Source of the DNA: Cudoniella acicularis
Taxonomy: Eukaryota; Ascomycota; Leotiomycetes; Helotiales; Helotiaceae
NCBI GenBank assembly: GCA_013054445.1
Contig: JAAMPI010000867.1
Span: forward strand, 1-24,029
DNA: 24,029 nt
Reading direction: 5' to 3'
Shown one piece after another: positions 1 to 10,257 of the stretch (positions are counted from its first letter, which is position 1; every line of letters begins with the position of its first letter). The notes beneath the pieces are model-generated. The model was given only the letters and a program-made list of their open reading frames with translations, had not been told where the DNA came from and ran no database searches. The translations under genes were made by a program, and so were the position numbers.

Positions 1-848
1 CCCTTCCCAACCGGATCCGTGGGCACAAAATCTCCACTCTGCAGGCTGCCCTGCACATTGAAATAATACCATGCTTGATTCAAGTTTTTGCCACGACATC
101 CAATCGTGACCTGACTGCCTGTCACCTGCTGCAACGCCGCCTCAATCTCATCTCTAGTATACGTCGCCGTGTTCGAAGGCGTGATGCCCGCCGCTGCAAG
201 CGCTTTATAGCTATCCAGCCCCTTGAAAATATCAACGGTGCGCTGAAAGAAGTCCACAACTTCCTCGCCGGTGCTGTAGGTGGACCCGTAGCAAGAGGGT
301 GAAAGTGTGTTGATGCATGTTCCGTGCTTGTTCCACTCATGCGACCAGAAGTTATTCAGTGTTCCGGAATTAGGTAGCCAGTATTTCTCCATGTCCGCCA
401 ACAGCTCTGGGGAGGCGGCTTGGATGATGGCTGTGATGTCGTTGTGTCGTGGCGCAGAGGTGCAGTATTGGGGGTAGGTACCGTCGCAGTTGTCGGGCCT
501 GTCTTTGTATCAGCTTTCTATACTTGTTTCGTTTGATTTGATAGGGAAGTGGGGGTTTTAGGGTGAGCATACCAGAGGCCATGCAATGTCCAAGAATCAT
601 CTGGTCCAACGGTCGGGTTGTGTATCCCAGAACTGGGTTTGGAGGAGTTGTCCGCCGGGATAGACGAAGCAGCAGGAATTGGGCGCAACGGTGCTGTTGT
701 GACAGGAAAGGGGGCTGTCTACCGGACAAGAGGGGGCATCGGTTGAAAACAATGGGGCGTCGTTGACGGCCGGTGTATTGAAAGGAAATTGAAGCAGGTG
801 TTGAGCAAAGGTTGCGATACTATTGATGGAGGGGATGGAGGGGGCCAT
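1..848 (-). pseudogene. Ribonuclease T2 family, 3' end beyond the window, exon 1 frameshifted
   Basis: RNase T2 enzymes cleave single-stranded RNA through 2',3'-cyclic phosphates and are usually secreted or vacuolar. Both active-site blocks are visible on the minus strand: WTLHGLWPD (about residues 86-94, His89) and HEWNKHGTC (about 145-153). Cysteine-rich stretches CPVDSPLSC and PDNCDG also fit the family. Exon 1 runs from the ATG at 848 to 573. A 74-bp intron (572-499, GTATGC..ACAG) splits the Trp codon of the first block. Exon 2 is open from 498 to the window edge. The reading frame of the start codon (ending FWDTQP) and that of the first active-site block (VGPDDSW) differ by one base; there is no room for an intron between them. 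One extra base in the GGG at 615-617 (plus strand) would explain it. Read literally, the start frame stops at 597. The N-terminus is only weakly hydrophobic, so a signal peptide is uncertain. Family call is firm; whether the lesion is real or a sequencing error is open. Confidence 0.85.
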
Positions 849-1536
849 GTTTGCGATTTTGTAGCTTGATGATTGAAACTTAAGTGGTTTTCTAGGACTC
901 TGAATCGTGATGGATTTGGGAAAATGAGAACGGTGAAGGAAGGAGGTAAAGAGGAAGGACTGCTCCTACTCTTATCCAAGGCAGTGAAGATGAAGGTGGT
1001 CAGCCCTGAACAACATGTCTATGATGGAGCTCGTGATTGGTTTAGAGCTTGTTGATGTGTTAGATCTTAGTGGGGCCTGCAGGTACACCTGAGCAAATGA
1101 CCAGGGTAATGGCCAAGGCATTATTGACGCCCGCGGATATCAGGGTTTGTAAATGTTGGTTGCCCTTAAACACGATTTAGATATTCTGTAAGGAAAGTTT
1201 TATACATTACATTATAAGTATTAATAGATTTTAAGGAACTGTTAACCTATGGTAGCTTTAATCTGCAATAGCACCCCCACCATGCCTCGCTAAAATCGGG
1301 GACTGCCGGCCGGATGATGACGGCGCCGCAGAAGGGAACCATGGGCTATAACATGTGGACTATACTATATAAGTTTGTTTCGAGGATTCATAAAACTTGG
1401 AACAACCCCTTTTCAGAGAAATACCAAACCTGACAATTGTCTTGCAGAAAATTAAATTCGTAGTTATGTATTGATCATAATCAAGTATTGAAGGTACTTT
1501 TAACTCCCTATATACAACCCTCAATAGCTTTTATAC
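849..1536. other. Intergenic: RNase T2 upstream region and ILV3 3' flank
   Basis: No supportable gene. It holds the upstream side of the minus-strand RNase T2 gene and the 3' flank of the minus-strand ILV3 gene. The part from about 1190 to 1260 is AT-rich. Open frames here are short and lack family features. Confidence 0.6.
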
Positions 1537-3406
1537 TTATGAGCTCGCGACTTCCCCGTCAGTAATACACCCATGGCTAGCATCACTCACCACCCTCGCG
1601 TACTTCGCCAACGTCCCCTTCTTATACTTCAACTCTGGCGCCACGAACTCCTTCCTCCGCTTCACCAATTCGCTCTCATCAACTAATAGATCCAACACCT
1701 TGCTTTCAGCATCAATCACAATCGTATCTCCATCTCTGACCAAACCAATCGGTCCTCCTTCTTGGGCTTCGGGAACGATATGTCCAATCAGGAAGCCATG
1801 AGATCCACCGCTGAAACGACCATCAGTGATAAGTGCCACGTCTTGGCCAAGTCCAGCGCCCATGATCGCCGAGCTGGGCTTCAACATCTCAGGCATGCCG
1901 GGGCCGCCTTTGGGACCTTCATATCGAATTACAACGACAGTCTTCTCACCCTTCTTGATGGCGCCTTTTTCTAACGCGACGATGAAGTCGTCTTCTGCAT
2001 CGTAGCATTTCGCCTTTCCTTCGAAGCGGAGACCTTCCTTTCCTGTGATCTTCCCTACACTACCGCCAGGAGCAAGGGAGCCGCGGAGGATTTGAATGTG
2101 GCCAGTTGATTTGATGGGATTGGAAAATGGGCGGATGATGGTTTGGTCGGAGGGGAAGTCGGGGACATTTTCGAGATTCTTAGCCAGTGTCTGGCCGGTA
2201 ACAGTCATACCTGAACCGTCGATAACGCCCTCTTTGAGGAGGAATTTGAGGAGTGACGGCGTCCCACCGATGTTGTAGAGATCATTCATCACGTATTTTC
2301 CGGATGGCTTGAGGTCTGCAAGGAATGGGGTACGGTCGGAGACAGCCTGGAAGTCGTCAATTGTAAGCTTTATGCCTAGGCTGTCGGCAATGGCGATTAA
2401 GTGAAGTACGGCATTTGTTGATCCTCCAGTAATGTTCACCACGATCATTGCATTTTCGAATGCTTGTCGGGTCATAATATCACTTGGTCGGATATCTTCC
2501 TTTAGGAGATTTCTGATAGCCCCACCCGCTGCCAAACACTCAAGATATTTTGCCTTTGACTGAGCAGGATTTGAGGAAGAACCGGTAAGTGACATACCCA
2601 TCACCTCGATAGCTGTGGCCATCGTGTTGGCGGTATACATGCCTCCGCATGCTCCTTCGCCTGGACAGGCATGTCGGATGATATCGAAACGAGTCTCTTC
2701 GCTGATCTCCCCAGTAATGAATTGACCGTAAGCTTGGAAAGCAGAGACAATATCAATATCAGCATTGTTCTGAGTCACGGAACAGCCTGGCTTGATACTT
2801 CCACCGTAAACCATAATAGAAGGTCTGTTTACCCGGCCCATTGCCATCAAGACACCAGGCATATTCTTGTCACATCCCGGAATTGAGATGTTGGCATCGT
2901 ACCATTGGCCTCCCATAACAGTCTCGATACTATCTGCAATCAGATCTCTCGATTGGAGACTGTATCGCATCCCTTTTGTGCCCATGGAGATTCCGTCCGA
3001 TACACCAATAGTGTTGAATTGATATCCAATCAGACCCGCTTTTTCCACCCCTTCCTTGACTCGGTGATTCAAGTCCAGCAGATGCATATTACATGGGTTT
3101 CCAGTGTACCATACTGAAGATATTCCCACTTGTGCCTTGTTTAGACCCTCCTCAGTCATGCCAGTTGCGTATAACATGGCTTGGGAAGCTCCCTGAGACT
3201 TTGGCTGGGTGATGGCCGCCGACACTTTATTGAGCTGGGGTTCGTCATTTTGGGATGCGTGGAAAGCCGAGGTCGAGGAAATGGAGCGGCTGTATATTGT
3301 TAGACGATTGATGTGGGTTGGAGGGAGCTACTTGCATATACTGTGTGGTCCGTCTTGCGGTGAGCTTCGAGGCATTTGCCCGCATGCTCAATCTTGGAAG
3401 AAGCAT
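1537..3406 (-). CDS. ILV3: Dihydroxy-acid dehydratase, mitochondrial
   Basis: Catalyses the third step of valine/isoleucine synthesis, dehydrating dihydroxy-acids to 2-keto acids in the mitochondrial matrix with an Fe-S cluster. Two exons: 3406-3342 and 3289-1537, joined across a 52-bp intron (GTATAT..TACAG), giving 605 residues. The coding phase fits exactly. Visible landmarks: cluster cysteines in GNPCNMH (Cys88), the IlvD signature PGCDKNMPG (Cys161) and PGEGACGG (Cys236), and the second signature [12 protein letters not shown] (about 507-518). The small first exon starts [14 protein letters not shown] and, with the start of exon 2 ([13 protein letters not shown]), forms an Arg/Ser-rich leader without acidic residues, as expected for mitochondrial import. 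A shorter frame beginning at 3225 starts with GTG and would lose that leader, so it was not chosen. Length is normal for fungal enzymes. The neighbour at 4028 is transcribed divergently about 620 bp away. Confidence 0.96.
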
Positions 3407-4027
3407 CTTGGATGTTGTCGCAAAGACTGCCAATTGGGGTGATGATTGGACACAGGCTTTGGTATTCGCGCTCTCAGCTGTCTTCGGGCCCGAAGCAATG
3501 CAGTAGTAAGCTCGCAAGGCGAGTTTCAAGGGAAGAGGGCGAATTGATAGCTGTTTCGAGTATGATTCACAAGCCGCAGAAAGTTTTTGGCGATACCGGT
3601 GGGAATGCAGCCACACAAGCCACACTAACACTGACTTCTAGGTTTCCCGACCGCCGACTTCCCCAACTTCCCCCCTGCAGCCTCGCGGTGCTTGGCCCAA
3701 TTGAGCTTTGTCCCGGCGTTTTAGTGCCTGGTGGTGCCTTCCACCGCGAAGAACAACTACACATGCTCAACAAGGCCGCCTCGGCTTTCTAACAAGTTAG
3801 GTGGGGAAGGTAATACCAAGGCTGAGCCCTCATTCACTTCATAAACCTCCCCTTTCCCCCCTCTCCCCTCCTCAGTCTTCATTCTATCCTTTTTTTTCAG
3901 GTTGTCAAACTTCAGCAGTGTCGTCATTTGGTGAAACAATTGGATACCCCGCAGTCAACAGTGAACAGTCAACAGTCAACAGCCTTGTCTTCAACTACCC
4001 CCGATAAAAATCTACCCCAAAATCAAG
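3407..4027. promoter_or_regulatory. Divergent upstream region between ILV3 and the FABP-like gene
   Basis: The stretch separates two start codons facing away from each other and so probably holds both promoters. A strongly C/T-rich tract (about 3845-3899) ends in a run of T, a composition common upstream of expressed genes in filamentous fungi. A short heptamer repeat follows just before the plus-strand gene. No specific factor site is claimed. Confidence 0.5.
3952..3982 (+). repeat. Heptamer tandem repeat, about 4.4 copies of CAGTCAA
   Basis: Four consecutive 7-base units, CAGTCAA, CAGTGAA, CAGTCAA, CAGTCAA, followed by a partial CAG. It lies 45-76 bases before the ATG at 4028, so it is probably in the 5' UTR or core promoter of that gene. 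One unit carries a C-to-G change. Confidence 0.85.
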
Positions 4028-4684
4028 ATGGCCGCTCCCGCTGAAGTCACCATCAAGGACCTCTCCGGGCAATGGGTAATGGTAAGTTCTTTTATTTCTT
4101 CAAGCTCTTTCATGACGCCATCCTCACCTCCGTCATGAAATGAGACATCAAACTCACTCGCTGCCTAACAGAACAAAACTCTGTCTGATGACCTCGACGC
4201 CGTCCTCGCTCTCCAAGGCGTCGGCTGGTGGACACGCAAAGCCATCTCCCTCGCAACTGTCACCCTCCACGTCAAGCAATACGTCGACGAGGCAGGCGTC
4301 ACCCACTGCGACATCGAGCAAACAGCCACCGGCGGCATCAAAGGCACCACCGAAACCCGCCAATACGACTGGACTCCCCGCGAGCATGAAGACTACCTGT
4401 TCGGCAAGGTGGCGGGTAAATCACGATGGGCGAACCTCGATATACTCCACGATGATTTCTGCAAGGAGGGGTGGTTGGAAGGTGACGAGGAGAAAGGTGG
4501 TCCAGCTGGGGAGGTACATGTCGAGGGTTTCGTTGACAATGAGGAGAAGGGCTGGACTGCCGAGCAGGTTTGGGGATTCTCTATTGTGGATGAGCAGAGA
4601 TACTATACCCGGAGAGTGGTTGTCACAAAGGGTAGTGAGGCTCTGAAGGTTCGGTTGGTCTTCAACTGGCAAGGAAAGAAGTAG
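4028..4684 (+). CDS. Small intracellular FABP/lipocalin-like protein
   Basis: Two exons, 4028-4081 and 4172-4684, around a 90-bp intron with a perfect GTAAGT donor and CTAACAG end; the product is 188 residues. The N-terminus reads LSGQWVMNKTLSDDLDAVL, followed by GVGWWTRKA. This resembles the first strand and helix of fatty-acid-binding proteins, where a G-x-W is followed by an acidic stretch and a GVGxxTRK motif. Alternating beta-like segments follow (VTLHVKQYV, THCDIEQTA, YYTRRVVVT, LKVRLVFNW), consistent with a small beta-barrel. There is no signal peptide, so a cytosolic role is likely. The barrel fold and lipid ligand are inferences from this pattern; the family is one I know only as conserved hypothetical proteins of ascomycetes. 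The gene is divergent from ILV3, with no evident functional link. Confidence 0.85.
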
Positions 4685-5616
4685 ACATGCTGTCTACTTT
4701 TGCTGCAAACTGTTGGGAGGCATTACGATTACTAGAGCCCTTCCTATCATTGAGTTTAGAGCGGCTATTGTGATGATTTGATGATTTCAAGCACTGAATG
4801 CTTTCACCCTAGGCTATCCCTGCACTATTTAAAAGTTTTCAGTGTTGTAGCATTTGGTGCTGGGAATTGTTCTTTTTCTTTCGCTTTTTGTACCCGAAGC
4901 TTCGGAACTGCACTCAAGTGAGCGCATATTGATTAGGTTCATAGTTTTGAAGTTATTTGACTAAGTCAAGCTTATTTCACATATTGCGACTTGCTGACAG
5001 AAGAAAGCCAATTTAAGCCAATTGTCTTTTAGAAATTGTTCGTTAACTCGTACTGACGGTAGTCCTTCCGACTTCAGCGGCTCGGTCCAAGAAGCTACTC
5101 CCGTTTCGATATCCGACTTGTCGTGGGAGGTGTACATTTCATGCTTCATACCGAGTCGGTAAACAGTAGCTTTATCGGTATCATTCGCTATGGTGCCTCC
5201 GTGTATCTCAATCTTATTCCAGTGAGATTTCAGGTGGCACCTCAGAATATCTGGGTAAGAACCAAATCATGATTCCAAATTCACAAATAGTCTCCCTAAA
5301 AAAACATTTGGCTGCCTTCAACAATCTTAAGAGAGGCAAGATGAAGCAGAGATTCCTTATCAAAGAAAATATATTTGGCTAACTGCAAGTGTCCAAACCA
5401 GCGCAAGATTGGCAAGTCCGGTGTCCTCGTTATCACCGCCAACATCGCTGTGAAATCCAAGAAACCAGCATTGTTTCAAATCGGTTTTTCATTCCTCTTC
5501 CGGACCGTGGGTTGAAAGTGTTTGCGACGTTCGTTGAGAGCTAGAGCTTGAATCGCAACCTTAATATTGTCAAGCAGCGCCGAGAGTACTAAGCAGGTAT
5601 TCGACTCGCTGAGGCT

Positions 5617-5650
5617 CAGGGGCTTCTCGCTAAATTACAGCGTGCAAGCG
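5617..5650 (+). repeat. Degraded copy of a short palindromic repeat
   Basis: The first 26 bases match the copy at 5832 with two mismatches, sharing CAGGGGCT and TCGCTAAATTACAGCG. The right arm has diverged, so the palindrome is broken. It is in the same orientation as the better copy 215 bases downstream. Confidence 0.7.
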
Positions 5651-5831
5651 AAAACCAAAAGCCTTTGAAATTTGCGCAATATAATGTTTATATAGGTTTT
5701 CGTATATTTCAAATCAGGAATAAGTTAAGAGGTCTAAATCATATTACAAATTACCCTGTGTTGATTATATCAGTACTCAACAGTTCCTTGAGTGATGCGC
5801 GCAAGAATGCGTGCACAGATTCACTACGTTT

Positions 5832-5870
5832 CAGGGGCTGTTCGCTAAATTACAGCGAACGAACTCCCTG
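5832..5870 (+). repeat. 39-bp palindromic repeat with CAGGG/CCCTG ends
   Basis: Begins CAGGGGCT and ends ACTCCCTG. An inner inverted pair GTTCGCT/AGCGAAC is separated by AAATTAC, and the outer ends CAGGG/CCCTG are also complementary, so a single strand could fold into a hairpin. The CAGGG ends recall hAT-type transposon termini, but no transposase is seen. It could be a tiny non-autonomous element or the abutted ends of one. Confidence 0.65.
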
Positions 5871-6325
5871 TACGTCCAGCTTCGTAAAGTTTGCTACGAT
5901 GAACACTTGAAAATGGTAAAATTGCTTAGAATTCAAAGATGGTCTTTTTTCCTAAATTAGATCAAACGGGAGATGTATTTTTGTAGGCTAATTTGGAATA
6001 AGATTCCTGAGCAGTATGATGGATGTTTTTTGAAGTGTTGTGTAGTAGATGAGTACCGGACTAGAATTATCTGCAACCCTCCAGCATGCAATCCACATGA
6101 GCCTACCCAAAAGTCCCTTTGTTTAATACTCACAAATTCTCAGGCGCCTTTTTACCAAGTATCAGCCATCCTCGCCTTTCCACATCTAGATTCAACTCTA
6201 CCCTCACCTCTTTGCTATAATATCCTCCTGGATCACTGACAGAATAATAGCCACTCTCTCCACTATACCTATCGCCAATACTCGTTCCTCTCTTTCCAAG
6301 TCACCCCCAACAAGACTAACCGTAC

Positions 6326-7618
6326 CTACGGACCACCCACCAGCCAACCCATAATCTCCGCCTTAATCTCCCTCGGTATAGGCGGATTAGGATACGGTTC
6401 CGGATCATCCCTAGTACCCTTATAATACAGCGTATCCGCAATCAACCTCAACGCTTCGGACATTTTCTCTCCCTCATACTGGATTCCATACGGACTCGAC
6501 TTATTCCGCAACCATTCTCCGTAGAGCTTTAAGGGAATATCACCCAAGATCGGTACGTTTGGATCTCGACGAATACGCACATCACGAAGAATGGGGAATC
6601 GAACCCATCGGGTTGGGTGGCCGTCCTCATTACTCAATGGAAATATGAGCTTTCTCAACTTGATGTGTTGTAGATGGGGAAGGTGAGAGGAGAGGGCGAG
6701 GACGAGCTCCTTCCATCGCATGCCAGCGTGCAAAATCGGTCGAACGAGTTTGAGCGTCTTGAGTGTCTCGCCGAATCGAGAAATGAAACCCAGCAGTGTA
6801 GGTCCCGCTACGCATGCTTTTAATATTTCCAAATGTCGGAGAGCAGGTAAGCTCCAGATGTCAGTGGACAGGTGCTCGAGCAAATTATCGGTGTCTTGCA
6901 CTAGGAATACTAAAATTAATTTTCGTAACTTCGGGGAGTTTTTGAAAATTTCCAGAAGCCAATTGGTGCACGATTGCCGTGTGAATGTATCGCCCACGTG
7001 GAGTTCCTCTAGTTGGGACCATATTCCACTGTAATTTGGGATGCTCTGTGGTAAGGTGTTGAGGATGGTGTAGGCAAACTGGTTTAGGTGAGGGTTGCTA
7101 CAATGCTGGTGCAAGCAGATGAGCTTTGGGCCCAGGTTTTGTTCAGCTAAGGTACTGAGTAATACCTGCAGGCAATCCATGCCCCCAAGGGTGTGTTGCT
7201 CTTCTGCATTCGATGGAAGGCACGCACTGTGATTCAGCGAGAATGATCTGCAGTTCACCATCTTATTTACAAGCAAATTGGCCAACATTGGCATGCCTTC
7301 GGGAGGTCCGACAACATGTGGTTTCGGAGTCCAGAGTAGATCTTCCCCGAAGGTTTCTTTTCCGTCAGTGTGCTTAATCTTCAGTTCGCGGATATGTTGT
7401 CTAATAGTTTCGCTCTCGCACAGCTGTTCCAATTTACTTAAACTTGCATGTGAGAGGTCCGTGAAAGCATGGCGGCGGGCCTTCCGGAGGAAACGGTGAA
7501 GTGTCTTCGCTTTGAGCTCCTGGCAAACGAGACGGAGTGAGTGGAAGTCGGTAGTTTCTAGGTCATCGGCGATGAGATCTATGATCTCTACAGGGAGACT
7601 AGGAAGTGAGGTAACCAT
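6326..7618 (-). CDS. F-box protein with leucine-rich-like repeats
   Basis: A single-exon gene of 430 residues. The N-terminus LPSLPVEIIDLIADDLE followed by LRLVCQELKA matches an F-box (about residues 4-45), which normally binds Skp1 in SCF ubiquitin ligases. The remainder has irregular leucine-rich segments (LEELHVG, LRKLILVFL, LRHLEILKA, LKTLKLVR, LQHIKLRKL), probably the substrate-binding part. The ATG at 7618 is the first ATG in this frame and has a favourable context (ACAATGG); the frame remains open upstream to about 7882 but begins there with a non-ATG codon. Fungal genomes carry many such F-box/LRR proteins with unknown targets, so no substrate is proposed. Confidence 0.85.
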   Translation of the reverse strand: MVTSLPSLPVEIIDLIADDLETTDFHSLRLVCQELKAKTLHRFLRKARRHAFTDLSHASLSKLEQLCESETIRQHIRELKIKHTDGKETFGEDLLWTPKPHVVGPPEGMPMLANLLVNKMVNCRSFSLNHSACLPSNAEEQHTLGGMDCLQVLLSTLAEQNLGPKLICLHQHCSNPHLNQFAYTILNTLPQSIPNYSGIWSQLEELHVGDTFTRQSCTNWLLEIFKNSPKLRKLILVFLVQDTDNLLEHLSTDIWSLPALRHLEILKACVAGPTLLGFISRFGETLKTLKLVRPILHAGMRWKELVLALSSHLPHLQHIKLRKLIFPLSNEDGHPTRWVRFPILRDVRIRRDPNVPILGDIPLKLYGEWLRNKSSPYGIQYEGEKMSEALRLIADTLYYKGTRDDPEPYPNPPIPREIKAEIMGWLVGGP

Positions 7619-8704
7619 TGTGAATTGAGGGCTGAGCAGCAGTGCATCCCCAAAATTTGGCCTTTTGATGAGGCTATTTCGAATGAATTGTCGGTTTGCT
7701 GGAGTGATGCTAGGCTGGAAATTTTTGAAGTCTATCGATCGGAAGCGCGGGAGCGAGGTTCCAATTTCGCAGGTTTGTATCAAATCTGGCGAATAGTAAG
7801 ACCTTACATGGCGAGCCGAAGGCGTGTCTTGCACAGCAGGCAACAACCAATTCAAACCCCTGTCGATGACTCGATTTCTCAACCCTGCCCCTGTTTCCTA
7901 TTGGTGCTTTCGGGTCTCACTCTCACCCAAATGTTAGTATATTTGCGATAAAATATGTTTGTGCGATAAATTAGCTCGTAGTTGTTGGAATATTTTTTTT
8001 TGGAGCTTTGCCATAGACAAGCAGTGGCTCGTGGCTCTCAAACTGAATTGAAAAAGGTACCTCATGAGATTCTCACAGAATCAGCACGGACGAACGAAGG
8101 CGGTCCAAATAATGGACCAAGTTGAAAAGGGATATCTAAAGACTGTACAAACTCCTTTCTTGGTGTGGAAGCCTCTTCTCGTGGATTTATACTCAGGCCA
8201 ATTGTCGCGGACAATGCTGGCTCACGGATTGGCAAGAATGGTCTTGTGGTAAGCATATTTTTGCAATGAAAGTTTAACTGTTGAAGACCTAGATCAAAAT
8301 CAGCGGCTTGGCTTGAGAACTATAAGCATATCGACAAGAAAACTTGACATACTTTATCAAGTGTTGAACTCGTGGTTTAAAAGCAACCAGATTGATAGAC
8401 CAGAATCATCGGATGTTGTAAAAAGGGCAACAAAATTTAAAAGACGGATTAGAAGTTTGAATATATTTCAAAGCAATTGATATAACGAAATTAATATAGA
8501 TTATAATTCCAAACTGCTGTTACGGGGCTCTTGCTTGAATGCTGGGGTGCAAGTCATGGAAATCACAACACTTCTCGCAATGCTTGTTTATTTATTTTTT
8601 CGCTGAGACTTTTGAAAGTCAAAACATAAAGCTTCCCTGCTGAAGACAACTTTAGCCGATCTCTTTCCTAAACTCCATCAAATACAATTTTAAACCCCAC
8701 TTTC
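7619..8704. other. Intergenic: F-box gene upstream region and flank of the degraded locus
   Basis: About 1.1 kb without a supportable gene. The first 260 bases upstream of the F-box start remain open in its frame but lack an ATG. The rest is moderately AT-rich with only short motifless frames on both strands. Confidence 0.55.
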
Positions 8705-10257
8705 TTAGTAACCCTTCCGGCGTGCCAGCGCTTTGGAGAGAAAATCCTTAACCGGTCCTAGGCCCCACTCGATGTCCAGACTCCTCTGCGTAGCGCAAAC
8801 AACTTGAGGTTTCCGTGGAGGGTCTTGGGCATTTTTTATCATGAAGTAGTCAGTTAGAGATCGCATATCTTCATTACCTAATCTAGTATCTATTTCGAGC
8901 CTTCCAATTATCGTTTTTAGTCCTTGGTTCAGTTCTCCAAGGAGGGAACGCGTGCACTCTAGGCTCCCGGTGGCCATAATTAATGTCTGAAGGCGCCCTT
9001 GTGCCCTATAGATCTGATTGCCACTTCTTTGTAAGGTTAGGTGGCTCAAAATGCTCTGTAAAACCGGTATGCTTTGGGGAAATGGAGGCCGTTATGAACT
9101 CTGAAGCAGCTTTTGGTAGCAATACACTATTGGAAAAGAAAATCGCCCTTTCTTGAGAAACGTGAGAGTGGATTGGTCCTATCGAAATTAGTGATCGAGG
9201 CCTGGCTAATGGTGAGGTGCCTGTGGATCCCAAGCTCACCTTGAAGGTCAGTTCTAGACAGTCTGCACGCAATTGCAGATATACGTCTAAGTACTCTAGA
9301 AACTGGTCAAGGTCGGGACAACGATGTTTGATAGATCTCGAGGAAAATCAATAGGAGGTTATCGGATTGAGTGAAGGGCTCACGAGGAACAATTCGCACT
9401 CATGAGATGGTACGCAAGAAAAAACATTTCACCACTCCCTTGACGGATTAGTTAGACCTTCTGAAAGCTCATGCCGAATGAACTCATTTGATGCATTTTA
9501 ACGAAGCCAAGTACTGAATGAGAGAACCTCCGTCATGTCGTGAACGTTATTATCATCAGTATCTCTCAATAACATCCTTTCCACATAAGCGAATACTTTG
9601 ATTAGTTCGAATTATTTGGCCAAATTATTTAACACTTACAAATAACAAGAGGGACGGAACCCTTTGCTTCCAGGTTTAGAGCGTGCCTGACTGCGGAGAA
9701 AAGAGAAAATGTGGATGAGGTAATTGTTTGCTCAGGCCCAAAAGCATCCTGAACTCGTGGCTTTCCTTGGTCCTCTGTTGTGAAATCCCGGAGATTCTTA
9801 TGCCTGTTAGTATCAGCCATGGCGCAGCATGGATTAGGTTAGAGCCTGGCGTTTCTTACATCACCTTCTAGACCTGTATGTCTTGCAGAATCGCTTTGAT
9901 GTTCTTCATCGATTCGTCGGCAACCGGAAACCAAATGCCAAGTCGACGAATTGGTTCAGTTTTTCCATATCGGGCGGGAGAGGATTCATATATTCGATTG
10001 GAGCCAATATATTCTGCCAAGGATCAGGAAGGATAGTAAGCAAGGCCGAACTCATGACTTACCTTTAGTCCTGAGTCATGTAGAGGTATTCTTTGGTTGG
10101 AGAAGTGTTGAGGAACTTGAGGCTGTGGATCTGGCTGAGACTCGGTGGCAGAAGCCTCGGAAGGAGATCCCGACTCGGGAGGGCTATCTTGCACGAACTC
10201 GCTGGAGTCGCTTCCTCTGGGGCCGAGATCTGGGGCGATTTGAAGTTGGGAGACCAT
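8705..10257 (-). pseudogene. Unrecognised, apparently decaying gene
   Basis: I do not recognise the family. The start at 10257 opens a 65-codon, Ser/Pro/Glu-rich, probably disordered exon (10257-10063) with a perfect GTAAGT donor. Protein-like segments follow on the same strand: one with NLRDFTTEDQGKPRVQDAFG (from about 9795, after a TACTAAC..AAG intron end), one with YVERMLLRDTDDNNVHDMTE (about 9590-9530), one with DLDQFLEYLDVYLQL (about 9320-9270), and a last one ending in ALARRKGY at 8705. They do not join cleanly: the second segment needs a frame change near 9910, and between 9600 and 9240 a single frame reads protein-like across three stops (TAA at 9500, TGA at 9431, TGA at 9350). Some stops could lie in unrecognised introns, so a multi-intron orphan gene remains possible. 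Confidence 0.45.

Larger units (their letters stand above)
4685..6325. other. Gene-poor region of about 1.6 kb
   Basis: No supportable gene on either strand; the open frames are short, lack recognisable motifs and are interrupted by AT-rich sequence. It holds the 3' flanks of the plus gene ending at 4684 and the minus gene ending at 6326. Two copies of a short palindromic repeat lie at 5617-5650 and 5832-5870, suggesting old mobile-element residue. Confidence 0.6.

Noticed and set aside
1537..3225. ILV3 as a single-exon gene starting at 3225
   Set aside because: That codon is GTG, and the protein would lack the mitochondrial leader that a small upstream exon supplies in correct phase.
4140..4646. 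168-codon plus-strand frame overlapping the FABP-like gene
   Set aside because: It is an out-of-frame reading of the FABP-like exon, begins inside its intron and shows biased low-complexity sequence.
7619..7882. Extension of the F-box protein by 88 codons upstream
   Set aside because: The frame is open but starts with a non-ATG codon, contains no ATG before 7618, and the F-box begins right after the 7618 ATG.
8062..8256. Overlapping small frames on both strands
   Set aside because: Both strands are open by chance; neither has domain-like content or splice partners.
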